Source: Cymbomonas tetramitiformis (Eukaryota; Chlorophyta; Pyramimonadophyceae; Pyramimonadales; Pyramimonadaceae). From it: a stretch of 64,000 nucleotides of DNA. The stretch spans positions 1 through 64,000 of the forward strand of contig LGRX02033455.1 of NCBI GenBank assembly GCA_001247695.2, read 5' to 3'. The number at the start of each line of letters is the position of its first letter. Position 1 is the stretch's first letter. Both the position numbers and the translations under genes were made by a program. Positions 1 through 10,200 of this stretch are shown one piece after another. The notes below the pieces were generated by a model, which ran no database searches, was not told where the DNA came from, and worked only from the letters and a program-made list of their open reading frames with translations.

Positions 1-98
1 CTCTGAGTGCTCCTCTCCCGAGCCAATCGCCGTGCCTCCCGTTCTGCGGACTGGACAGCGGCGGCACTCAACTCTGTCTCACCCTCCGTGGTCAAGTG
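1..98 (-). CDS. 5' end of gag reading frame, minus-strand Ty3/gypsy copy (runs off window)
   Basis: The reverse complement of this segment matches the start of the gag frame of the plus-strand element near 22392-22490, with a few substitutions. The frame is open, but the gag ATG used in the other copy (22503) would lie about 13 bases outside the window. It is therefore either the last bases upstream of the initiator or a non-ATG-initiated N-terminus. Only the edge is visible, so nothing can be said about the state of the rest of this copy. Confidence 0.55.
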
Positions 99-199
99 CT
101 ACGTCAATACGCGACAAGTGGGGCAAAAGAGGTGTGCCTTCTTCTCAGCGTGAAGCTCGTTTACCAGTAGAATGTGGGCTGAATTCAGGCTGGTTTAGG

Positions 200-1661
200 C
201 CAGTGCACATAGTGCCCCTGGATTCACACCGTTCTGAACAAGAAGAAGGGTGAAACGCGCGTGACAGGCGTTGATGGACCAAGGTCAGAGTGACAAAGAG
301 TCCCCAGCACCGTCCCTTGTGGGGATGCGAAGCGAATGCCCAAGCTCTCCACCACCAACCCGGCTCAGACACCCAGCCACAATAAGCCAAGTCAAACCAG
401 CGTGCTCAGCACACTCTGGCTGCAGTGGTTGCTCGTCACAGCTGAGCTGCAAGGGCGCAATACGTATGCCTTAATACTCCAAATCAGCGGTGAACGCAGG
501 CTATCCGTACAAAAAGGGTCTGAGGATAAGCCAGTGTGCTGAGCACCCCTGGATTCGCGAAGCCACTGCTCATCAGGAGCACCGAAGTTGCTATAAGAGC
601 TCGTTGCTAGCCAAGATACCAGGAGCAAAAGTCACTACGCAGAGCTCAAGCTAAGCCAGTGTGCTGAGCACCCCTGGATTCGCGAAGCCACTGCTCAACA
701 AGAGCCCAACAGTTGTCATGAAGGCTCGTTGCTTACCAGGATAACCAGGAGTAAAAGTCGCTATGCAGAGCTCAAGCTAAGCCAGTGTGCTGAGCACCCC
801 TGGATTCGCGAAGCCGCCGCTCATCAAGAAGGTGAAAGGTGTCATAAGTGCCTCACCGCAAGTCACAAGTTGCCAAGAGCCGTAAGAGGACAAAGAAAGT
901 GTCAACCGCTATTCCACAGGTATTTCCAAGATAACCAACGGTGTTCTAAGCTGAGCCAGTGTACAGAGTACCCCTGGATTCACTAGACACCGTTGCCAGA
1001 GCAGTCCTTGCTGTATACATAATATGTAGAGTTGACTCACTCGCTGCCTTCCAGGCTGATGCCGCTGCTAATTACCTTCTAGTGACACACCTGCTTAGAG
1101 CTAGGCCAGTACACCATGGGTGTCCCTGGATTCACTGTCAGACAAGGTGGTCAAGCTAGAGGAACCGCAGGATAAGAAACCACTCATTAAGGTAGTAATT
1201 CACTGCTGATTCGCTGCCGCGCCGCTGTCCAGGCTGATGCCGCTGCTAATTAACTTCTAGTGACACACCTGCTTAAAGTTAGGCCAGTACACCATGGGTG
1301 TCCCTGGATTCACTGTCAGACAAGGTGGTCAGGCTAGAGATATCACAGGATAAGAAACCACTCATTAAGGTAGTAATTCACTGCCGATTCGCTGCCGCCG
1401 CCACTGTCCAGGCTGATGCCGCTGCTAATTAACTTCTAGTGACACACCTGCTTAAAGTTAGGCCAGTACACCATGGGTGTCCCTGGATTCACTGTCAGAC
1501 AAGGTGGTCAGGCTAGAGATATCACAGGATAAGAAACCACTCATTAAGGTAGTAATTCACTGCTGATTCGCTGCCGCCGCCACTAGGAGCCTTTTCCGTG
1601 GAAGCACCGCCAAATATAAAAAGGAAAAAAGGGTCCGCCAGTACACCAAGGGTGTCCCTGG
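200..1661 (-). promoter_or_regulatory. Array of nine conserved hairpins in the retroelement leader
   Basis: Nine short imperfect palindromes share the frame CCAGT...CCCTGG, at 200-221, 531-552, 656-677, 782-803, 956-977, 1106-1129, 1284-1307, 1463-1486 and 1638-1661. The inner stem differs between copies but stays paired: GTGC/GCAC, GTAC/GTAC, GCAC/GTGC and ACACC/GGTGT. This pattern of compensatory change suggests a selected RNA or DNA structure such as packaging, dimerisation or protein binding. The role is inferred. Related copies lie at 21694-21715, 21820-21841 (damaged) and 22271-22290. Confidence 0.6.
1042..1585. repeat. Three tandem copies of a ~179-bp leader repeat
   Basis: The landmark CCAGGCTGATGCCGCTGCTA recurs at 1051, 1229 and 1408, a period of 178-180 bp. 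Each unit also contains a CCAGTACACC hairpin followed by CTGGATTCACTGTCAGAC, and the run ends near 1585. Copies differ by only a few substitutions. The repeat lies inside the leader of the minus-strand Ty3/gypsy copy. The plus-strand copy is truncated before the corresponding position. Confidence 0.8.
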
Positions 1662-1777
1662 AGTCGCCTGTCTCCCGAATCCGCTGTTCTCAACCGCTGT
1701 CTACTTGTCGCCAAAGAGCCTCTCACTTTTGAATTCGTATCGAAATAAAAAGCCGCTCCGCGCAGGACATTATTGTT

Positions 1778-2302
1778 TTGTAAAAAGATAAAAACAGCAG
1801 TATAACATATTCATCAAAAGATCAACAAAATAACCAAAAGTACGAATTATTGTACAAAACTGTGAGCAGAGCTGTCTTAGCGGTCTAGCACTTGGCACGC
1901 GAACAGCCACCTAGCACTTGCGAAGCAAAACAATAATGAGTTCACTAGTCCTGACCTGCGGTCAGAGCTTACTTATATCTCAAGTCATTGTCACATCTGC
2001 AAAAACTGTAACAGGCTTCCGCCCTGAAATCTTCATCTGCCAATAGAAAGTCACTATTCTATGCCAGCTTTAACAATGGTACCGTTCCCCATCTTCTGAC
2101 TGACACGTCAGTGGCAACATTGTAACTGTCATATCCTCTTATCACTTCGCGGTCATCTGACAATGACCATATCTTCTTCACCAAGTCTGTTACTCTCGAG
2201 CAGTCATCCCGCGCGAGGTCTGTCACACTCGTCATAACTGTCACGCCTGTCACTAGCTGGACAAACCCGGCTCCGGTACCATGAGAAGCCGGCGTTTGTT
2301 AC
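1778..2302 (-). mobile_element. LTR fragment of minus-strand Ty3/gypsy copy
   Basis: The reverse complement aligns with 44708-45225 in the 3' LTR of the plus-strand element, including the stretch ending GTTATACTGCTGTTTTTA. The fragment stops abruptly at about 2302, so the U3 start of this LTR, with its TATATAAG box, is missing. Beyond the break lies the 2OG-oxygenase-like ORF, whose first codons come from LTR sequence. Confidence 0.75.
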
Positions 2303-2913
2303 AACGTGACAAAAAGGACGACCGCGATGAACGAGAAGGCGTGGCTCCGAAAGTGGGTTGGAATCTTGGTTGGTGGTTCAACATGGGGAGAACGGCGCAG
2401 CAGTGGGGCTTTTCCAAGAAGAAGGACGGGACTTCTGCTTTCAGCTTGAAACATCCTTTTTTCAACAACAGAGGCGTATATCTAGACGACCCTCTAGTTT
2501 CGAAGAGCAACCCATATTGGAAGAAGGAAATCTTTATGCTAGCTGGGGAACTATTGAAGTGTATAGATGCGGGTTACCACGGCGTCCACGGGGATTGGTG
2601 CCTGTACGTATCGTGCATGATGAGCGACATGTGCGAGGTAGGTAGGCACACAGACAAGCACGACGTATCGCACCAATACAACATATTCCTAGGTAGGTTT
2701 GAAAATGCCGTCTACGAGGTTGAGTCGCCGTACAGCGACGAAGTGAAATGCTTTTCTGAAACGCATAAAGTGTTCAAATCTGACGCAAGGTGCAAGCATA
2801 GGATCAATTCCACTGGTTTTACTGGAGTGCGCTATTGTGTAACCTTTTACAAAATGTACGATCGAACACAGAAGAAGGAAGATCCTATATGTTGGCCACC
2901 AACATATATCTAA
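2281..2913 (+). CDS. 2OG-Fe(II) oxygenase-like protein, chimeric with LTR sequence
   Basis: This 210-residue ORF starts at an ATG lying inside LTR sequence; its first 7-8 codons are LTR-derived. Around residues 122-126 it shows the H-x-D iron-binding pair (HTDKHD), followed by a strand-rich stretch (QYNIFLGRFENAVYEVE). A distal His follows at about 180 (RCKHRIN), then an Arg in GVRYCVTFYK, which could hold 2-oxoglutarate. This H-x-D...H...R order is that of double-stranded beta-helix 2OG oxygenases, a fold that includes TET/JBP and AlkB DNA demodifying enzymes. Assignment to TET/JBP is not secure. It overlaps the end of a Cys-rich minus-strand ORF by four bases. The true start may be the internal Met at about residue 35. 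Confidence 0.45.
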   Translation: MRSRRLLQRDKKDDRDEREGVAPKVGWNLGWWFNMGRTAQQWGFSKKKDGTSAFSLKHPFFNNRGVYLDDPLVSKSNPYWKKEIFMLAGELLKCIDAGYHGVHGDWCLYVSCMMSDMCEVGRHTDKHDVSHQYNIFLGRFENAVYEVESPYSDEVKCFSETHKVFKSDARCKHRINSTGFTGVRYCVTFYKMYDRTQKKEDPICWPPTYI

Positions 2914-3677
2914 GGAACTTGTATCCGTGGGGAGAAGTTGTCCTGGAAGAATTCCGGACTCAATAAGCCCCGGGAGTTAACCCGACAAAACTTAGTAGAA
3001 CTTTCTCCTGTGTCCTTATTAATACAACACCATTCACACCGTCGAGCGGCAAACTTGTCATGCGCCAAGATCATAGTTGCGCAAGAGTTGCAAATCTTGC
3101 ATAGTGTATTACCTTTTTGCCTGATAGCAATTTCCGAGCCCGCCCAACAATAGTGCGCACTACGATGCTCACGGCATGCAAGCAAGCAAAACCAGTACAA
3201 GGCCCTGGATAGGGACTTAGCGTTGAGAGCATGTTTAGACATAAGCACGTTTAGGAACGGTTGAATTATGTCTTGCATTTGCCAAGTAGCGACCACGTTA
3301 TTGTAATGAAAAGGTGGAAAGGTGCCCGTAAGCAAGTGTCTTTGGCAAGGAAGGTAGTTGAAGTGCCCTCGAGTTGGAACAAGCTTGCCCCAAGGCATAC
3401 CCTCAGTGTGTTCAATATAAACATACTCGTTTTGAAAGTGCCATATAGGTGTACGGTCCCTATCCTGACTTTCTCACACCTGTACGGACGCACTATGCTT
3501 GAAACGAAAGCCACAATTCTCGACATACGTATCAAGCCCTGTGCCGTTTAAGGCAGTTAGGTGGAAGAAAGGGTGTTCCTTTTTGCGGTGAACACGCGTG
3601 GCATGTCTAGTACAACGACGCCCGCCTTTATCGCAAGAAAGGCACACCCTGATGTACTTTTTCGGAGGCTTCCTCAT
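2910..3677 (-). pseudogene. Cys-rich hypothetical ORF with one internal stop
   Basis: This minus-strand frame opens at an ATG at 3677 and runs to a stop at 2910, about 255 codons, with a single in-frame TGA near 3474. Cys pairs occur near the start (CLSC) and near the end (CKICNSC, then CEWCC), suggesting zinc-binding modules. I do not recognise the family. It converges on the 2OG-oxygenase-like ORF with stop codons overlapping, an arrangement also seen at 57-61 kb, so the two may have travelled together in one mobile element. The TGA may mark decay or an unrecognised short intron. Confidence 0.35.
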
Positions 3678-3749
3678 GTTTGCAATATCAAAATTTGGGG
3701 GGAAACAGATGAACAGGTGAGCAAGATGGGTTGGGGGGGAATAATACAA

Positions 3750-4799
3750 ACGGTGATAGTAGACGCATGTGCGTGTGACATAAAATATATTCCCCAGAAA
3801 TGGACAGAAATTCTATTCCCCGATTAGCACCAATCTATTCCTCGAAAACCTTTTGTCCTAGAAACCGCCCGACAGTGCTCATAACGGAAGGGTGCCGTGG
3901 TCCCCTGTCATAGTCGATTCGCTTAATCAGATTCAGAGATTCACGGAATCGAGCCACATTTCCGGCAAATGAAAGGTAACACTCTGAACTTTCATAGTTT
4001 ATTTAATTATACTCTGGCTTACCACAAAGCGACTGGCATGTGCCAAGCAACAGAGGCATCCGATATTACACGGACCGCGACTTACATGCACACCGGGCGA
4101 TACCACTGGCATACATACGCGACGCTTTACCCGGCGCGGGCGGGGCATGCAAGACTACAATGGCGATTCACGCTGGTCGATAGATTCCATAAATGGTAGT
4201 GACGAATCCGCTGTACAAGTCAGGTCGATCCTTTCAAATGCCAGGGGGAAATGGTCCCGGCAGGATTTGAACTTTCATAGTTTATCCCGCACAGTATGCG
4301 GCCATGCAACGCCATGAACGCGCCTGGTTCTACTCCTTGACTGAGCAGGGTTTGGGGCTGCCGTGGGTGGCGCATTACCAAAGTGCACAAGATTGAGCAA
4401 ACCTCCCTTAGCATGGGGCCATGGAACGCCATGAACTTGCGGGTTTTCCATTCGGTCGCCTGAGGCTACCCACGCGCCACGGTGACGTGAAATGCACCCA
4501 AACCTCACACAAAATGCTTTAAATTTTTGCGGATCGTGCATCATAGTATGGCACAATTTCATGATGGATACGTTAAAGAGATTGGAAGAGCGCGTCCGGG
4601 ATGGTAATGATACTGAGTGTATACGTACTGTTGTAGGCTCACTTTTCGAACGGTCGCCAACGGGTCCACCTATTTTTTGCCGCGTTATGGTAATTTTAGT
4701 TCGATAATTGTATGGAATTCCGGCGGCTTATTTTTTTAATTGTATGGTTGTTAAACTGTACTTTTTGACGTGCTCGTTAGAGACGAGCAGGTGCTCAGT
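3750..4799. other. No gene recognised
   Basis: Several short ORFs occur on both strands, but none has recognisable motifs. The phrase TGAACTTTCATAGTTTAT occurs twice (about 3984 and 4269), and GGCCATG-AACGCCATGAAC occurs twice (about 4301 and 4419). These look like weak repeats. No RNA gene could be folded convincingly. Confidence 0.5.
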
Positions 4800-5567
4800 A
4801 TGCCGCCATACGGTCGGAAGAAGCAGGCATCTGAACCGCTGCTTGAGAATCTTGAGATAAATCTGCAACAGCTACTGAGCAGCGCGACGGCTGCCTTGCG
4901 TTTGCTTAGACTTTCGAAGAAGAATTTTACCGCGTTGCGACAAGAGGAGGCGAACCCGTCAGCGGCATCAGAACTTACAAATCTCACAGACGCACAAGTA
5001 GTGTCCAAAAGCCTGCTCGAGGCAGTTAGGCTAGTTGGCGTGAAAACCGTTACGACTGCAGCCACAGCAGAGCGCGCCATTATCTCTCAAAAGGAAAGTG
5101 GACACAAAGTAGGACCACAAAGACATCCCACTATAGGAATCGCAAGTCAGCAGGGTCCAAGTGCCAAAACGATACACCGGAAATTACAACGAGCCGCCAG
5201 TAGAGTGGCGAGACAACTCGCGAGCAGTGACAAAAACGCATCCTCAACTTCAAATCTTATGGGGACGACTTTGCGCTCTCCCAAACCCACGAAACCATCG
5301 GAGACAGGAGATATAGATAGAGAGGCCATCCCTACCAGTTCAGTCGACACGCACAGAACGTCAGCAGAGAAACGAACGCAAGTGATAGCATCAACGAGTC
5401 AATCGCAGCGTGGCAACGTCTCCAAGGAGCGTGGTAGGAAAGACTCTCTTAATCGACGAACAATAAGATCGGAGTCACTGCCAGCAGCGTCAAACCCACC
5501 TGGCAAATCGCGGAGGCGCCCGGAATCGCAAGGACCGGGCGAAGACAGAAATTATACGGAGTCCTAG
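4800..5567 (+). CDS. Hypothetical protein, helical N-terminus and basic Ser/Arg-rich tail
   Basis: The ATG at 4800 opens a 255-codon frame; the frame continues upstream to a GTG at 4770, but the ATG is the simpler start. Residues 1-50 look helical and Leu-rich (LLENLEINLQQLLSSATAAL). The rest is polar, with many Ser, Thr, Lys and Arg residues and an RRPESQGPGEDRN end, which suggests disorder. No catalytic motif or membrane segment is visible and I do not recognise a family. Its length and lack of stops favour a real coding region or exon. It could equally be the first ORF of a mobile element. Confidence 0.35.
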   Translation: MPPYGRKKQASEPLLENLEINLQQLLSSATAALRLLRLSKKNFTALRQEEANPSAASELTNLTDAQVVSKSLLEAVRLVGVKTVTTAATAERAIISQKESGHKVGPQRHPTIGIASQQGPSAKTIHRKLQRAASRVARQLASSDKNASSTSNLMGTTLRSPKPTKPSETGDIDREAIPTSSVDTHRTSAEKRTQVIASTSQSQRGNVSKERGRKDSLNRRTIRSESLPAASNPPGKSRRRPESQGPGEDRNYTES

Positions 5568-6049
5568 AGCCAGCTAGCTTGCGACAGCTGGCATCTTAAG
5601 ACGCCCACCTCTTTATTTGAAGCATATTCACAATAGCCCATGGGAGTATTTTGATGCTTTCATGTGGTGTGATGAGGTATTAACATCCCGGCAGAAAATA
5701 TGGAGAGGGGCGCCGCGCACGAGATCCACTTTCCTGATAAGGGTTTTACAGCTGGAATCTTTAGCAGCGGGCTGCAGCGAGGAACTTGAGAAACTCCTCA
5801 ACGGTTACAAGCGGTCTCCCTGCACCGCTTGAATACGCAGGAGTAGCAAGCCTGCTGGAAACATATCGACATATATAATCGCATGCCTACACCAAAGAGG
5901 CAGCAGCCGGATCGGAGTGGGAGCATCTGTTGCACAAATTATAGAAGCATAATTCCCCATCCTAGTGCTAACTGGTAGTTTACTAGCAGTTCGTCTGCAC
6001 CGCACGTCGCCATCGGAGAAGTTATTTACAGACCTGCACCTCTAGTAAC

Positions 6050-6472
6050 TTGTGAAATCCGGGAGGGCCCCTAGGTGGGACCCAGCCGCCCAGAGTAGGG
6101 ACTGGTATTACTATGCTCATACGCCCAAAGGGCGAGTTTTCCCCCCTGTTGTAGGCTGCTGCGGATGGCACCAAAATGAAGTCCTTTCTCACGAATGGAG
6201 CGACGGTGGATTTCGCCGGCAATCATTTACAAATGATTGGAGACTTTTATTCTGACGACTCAAAGACGTGTCGGCACACGCGAATCGTGACATATTTTGG
6301 CGAGAAGGGTGATAGGAAATCCCACTGCGATGGAAAATGCGATGTCTGCCGCACGGCTAAGCCGCGTAACCCAACGATGAAGCGGGGGAGGAAAACGGTG
6401 CCGGTAATCCCTAGCAAGAACAACACTGAACAAGGAAAAAAGTATGAACGGATATCTAGAAAAAGTATTTGA
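6050..6472 (+). pseudogene. RecQ-type helicase remnant (zinc-binding domain)
   Basis: The frame read from the ATG at 6176 (98 codons) contains a C-x18-C-x3-C-x2-C pattern: a Cys-Arg pair, an L/V-x-Y-F-G-E core (IVTYFGEKGD), then CDGKCDVC. This is the arrangement of the zinc-binding subdomain that follows the second RecA domain in RecQ helicases. Just upstream, in the same frame but with a stop between, is a weak trace of the motif VI region (EIREGPLGGTQPPRVGTG). No ATPase motifs I-V are visible, so this is a 3' fragment. RecQ genes are carried by some subtelomeric and mobile elements, but the source is unknown here. Confidence 0.5.
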
Positions 6473-6479
6473 TATTTTG

Positions 6480-7290
6480 GTTGGCATGATAGATATCTCG
6501 CGATCCGTGATGATACCTTGCTGCGATCTGGCCCTCTTCAAAATTAGCACGTTTGTGGAATGATCCAGGTGTGATAGCGTTCATATTTGGATTCGCGGTT
6601 AAATTCTACCCAATATTCCTGCCCATCTTGTTGGCAAATGAGACGTATCAGGCATTCTAGTCACCCTGCTGGATGCCTGCCGTACGGTAAAAAGGCCTTT
6701 TGTTTGTGATGGCAGTCCGCTGTCGCTGCAAACGCTTTCGTTTAGAGAACCTTTAGTTTGACCTCACGCAAATGATATAAGAGCCTCCAAACAACATCTG
6801 AAAATCAAAACATCCGTTAATATCACAAACCAAACGCTTCCGGATGCTCTAGATAGTGGGAGAAGGATAGCAGAGACAAAACATCATGCTGCATCGGGAA
6901 GAAACAAAGTTGCACCCAACATTTCCCGCTATAAATCCTTTCATTACTTTGTCGCCGTGCAATCAACAACTCACCAAATGGGCACGGACCGGACAATAGT
7001 TTGTAAGGTACATACTGGTTTAGGAAAACAAATAATTTTCCCTTGGAAATATATAGTATGTGTTCATCACATCGCCTCCCTAAAAGAGAAACACAATTGC
7101 TCACCAAAATTCTGCTTGTACACAGCAACCAAACATAATGTGCATTTAACCCTGGAAGCACGTTCAAAGGACTCCACTTACACTATACACCACTTAACCT
7201 ATTCAATCTACCGTGCTCCTCGCTGCAAGGTGTACAACTCTATGAATTTTCCGTCCTTATGAGCCTACTTACTCACATTCACTACTAAAA
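6480..7290. other. Intergenic, 3' flank of eIF3b; nothing recognised
   Basis: Short ORFs only. The last 100 bases or so upstream of 7296 are A/T-rich and would be the 3' untranslated region of the minus-strand eIF3b gene. No clear polyadenylation motif could be singled out. Confidence 0.4.
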
Positions 7291-7295
7291 ATTAT

Positions 7296-10200
7296 CTACA
7301 TCGAAATAATCTCCTCTGTGATATCAATGATCTCCTCAATATCAACCTCCTCCATGTCCACGTCTTCCTCTTCCGGAATCTGCAATATCACACAAAAGAC
7401 TCAGTGCCCAGTTACCTCGTCAGGCGCACTCACACACAGAAAACCCAAGTATGCCTTTTCACGTTCACAAGTAAGCTCAAAACAAGGATAACAATAACTT
7501 GGGACTCCACCCTTGTTATCGTTGCCAAGGACCTCAAACTCAGATAACCGATGGCAGAATTTGCACACCCGATACTCAGTTCCTGCAGAAAAACGGCATA
7601 GGAAGTGAAGAAAAAGAAGAAACACGTACATGGCCGATAAGAGCTTCTCGTTCTTCCCTCTGCGATTCCAGAATTGCATGCGCCTCTCTTTGCCATGCCC
7701 GGTACTCATCGAGCAGGGCCTGGCGCCCAGCCTGGTTGGTTTGATTCTGCTCCTTCGCCAACTCATCATCCTGTACCTCATACTTCTTGGAGTATGTTCT
7801 CAAGTTCTTCACTATGTCCGCTTCCTGCTCTTCGGAAAGCAGTGACGGCAGGCGCGGGCGCCAAAGGAATTGGAAGAAGCGATCCCGGGACAGCTTGTAA
7901 AGCAACTTGCCATTGAAGGACCACACATTAAAGCCGTTCTCCATCTGGTGTTGGCTGGAGACACTTGTGACGCAATAGCGCCCGGTGGGGTCCCAATCCA
8001 CGTCTGTGCACATGAAGTGTTCCGCAGAGGCAAGCACCTCAAACTCATCCACATTGAAGAATTCAAGCTGGCCGTTCATCGATTTCAGACCCGCAAGCAC
8101 GATGTTCTTTCCCTGCACCAGGTATGGGAACGAAGTTAACACATTGAGGCCTGAGTTTGAGCAGTCACTTCTTTCTTTCTTTTCAAGGAGCGTTGCAAGT
8201 CTCGTCCAATGCAGGTAGCAGAATAGTGCTCTCCGGTGATTCTACTGGGCCCACTGGTGATTCACTGAAAATCAAGAACGACAAGTGTGAGCCCCTCACA
8301 ATATGCTGAGAGGTTGTGATGTACGTTGTAAAGATAAACAAAATGGACAGAAGAAAGGAAGACACGGATAGGGAGAACGTACTGTGGGTGACCAGTACAG
8401 GGCGTTGACACTCTTGCCCTTGAGGGTGCCCACTTTTCCTACGCGGCCCTGCTTATTGCTCATCGTGTAGAAGGTCAGGTCAGGGCGGTGCCCGTCACCT
8501 GATAGACCATAGAATCACAAAGCGACCTCAAGGAGTTAACAGCTTATGAGGCGGGTGCAAACACCACAACGTCGTGGAAGTGAGGTTTGTCCTTAAATAG
8601 GGTGGTTTAAAAGTGAGGCGCAAACTACGAAATAACGTCGTCTTTCTCTTCAGCGATAAAATGCGAGCCCCCAGAGACAAGTCATACGTCCGGGAACCTT
8701 GCAAAGTCTGGCAGAGGCGGATAGACTGACAGAGGAGGCACTTCCACAAAGTGAATAACAGCGAAGGGAACCGCCGAGAGTAAGAGCAGTGCAGCTTCAG
8801 AAAAACTCGTGTTCATAAAGAGCGAGCACGTGCAGTCCACACCTCGTGGTATGCACGTGCGATGTGCGGGAAGCGTTCGGGAACGCCAGAAAAACACACA
8901 AGGTAAGCTGAAAGTGAGGGCCAAGTTCACACCGTGAATGATGGCGAAGCGGGTCCCATTGGGTTCCCAAGACACAGCAACTATTTTATCGGTCTTGCTT
9001 TCAAGCTCCAGCACTTCCATCGGACACTCGCGCTCTTTAACACGGAACAGCTCGAAGCCGGAGTAAGTGCTCTTCTTAGTCTTCGTGTACTTATCCACTC
9101 GCACGGCCAAATACTCGCCCTCGCTCTGCACAAGGAAAGCGCAAGGATCAGTGGAACATTCGAATCTCACACTCCACTTTACCTCCTCAAGAGACGGCAG
9201 CAGCAGCTGGTGCTGTGTGGGTTACCCGGCACAATCCTAATTGGGGTTCTGAAGTGAACTGACCGGAAGAGGTCAACTGTGTTGGTGATGAACTAGTTTG
9301 CTCTTCGGGCCAACAAAAAGACTCAAAGACTGGGCTTTCACTTAAGATTCAACACTTTCGCAGGAATTCCACACGAGGGGCGGAAACACGGTTTCCAAAT
9401 TTAAAACGCCTTATTGTTACCAGCACAGAAAAAAGGGGCAAACATTTCAATCGCTCTCCAGAGTGCGTATAGCCGCCACAGATACTAGAGACAGCTAGCA
9501 CAAATATCACAGGTGACAGGCCTACGCAGGGGGCACGAAAAGCGACTGAGCGACCCGCGCCCAGATGTCTGTTGAACACAGATGGCAGGGCGAAAGCAGG
9601 GCGCACAAGCTAACATTACACGCTGTCACTCAACCAGACAAACAAGTTCAGGCTAGAGAAACGTGGCAAGTCGGCGCTGTGCATCTTGAAGAGTGAGAAT
9701 AAACACGGCTCCATAGAAGGATCTAGCAGTTCTCACCTGCCAGTACATTTTCACCTCACTGACTGAAAAGAGGTTCTTCTGACGAAGCTCGATCCGGGAA
9801 GGAATCTGCAGGAGGCTAATACGCGCGGGCTGGTTGCCGGTTTCTGGTTGGTAGATCGACAAGATCGGGGCAGTCGGGCACCAGTTGAAATCGGCCACAC
9901 CCTCCACCTTTACCGACTTTTTATCCAGGAGTGCCATGTCCGGTGTGGAATACACGCTAATTTGATTTTTGGACATTCGTGCGAAATACTTGTCGTCACA
10001 GCCACCGGCCCACTTGAACAAGGGCCAAGGCAGGCCCGAGACACCCTCGTGCACAAAATCCGAAAGAGGACCCTGTGACAAGAAACCCCACATGCAGTCG
10101 TGTAAACTCTCAATGACCGACGATAGTATGCAGCCTAAGGAGAGCTAGTGCCGTGCGTCGTCTGAGTCAAGAGTTGCTAAAACGAGAAGAGGCAGGTGTG

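Larger units (their letters stand above)
99..1770 (-). mobile_element. Untranslated leader of minus-strand Ty3/gypsy copy
   Basis: Read on the minus strand, this is the leader between an LTR fragment (about 1778-2302) and gag. Positions 1-944 match 21555-22490 in inverted orientation, which proves that the two are copies of one family. The leader is built from repeated modules: a roughly 125-bp module around 500-830 and a 179-bp tandem module at 1042-1585, each carrying a conserved hairpin. No long open frame fits. The primer-binding site could not be identified. Confidence 0.7.

Noticed and set aside
4245..4320. Possible tRNA on the minus strand (TTCAAATCC followed by CCA)
   Set aside because: The T-stem does not pair and no acceptor stem or anticodon arm could be folded.
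7401..7781. Read-through frame at the eIF3b 3' end with Cys residues (CKFCHRL)
   Set aside because: It lies in the last intron of eIF3b; splicing 7630 to 7379 gives the expected acidic tail.
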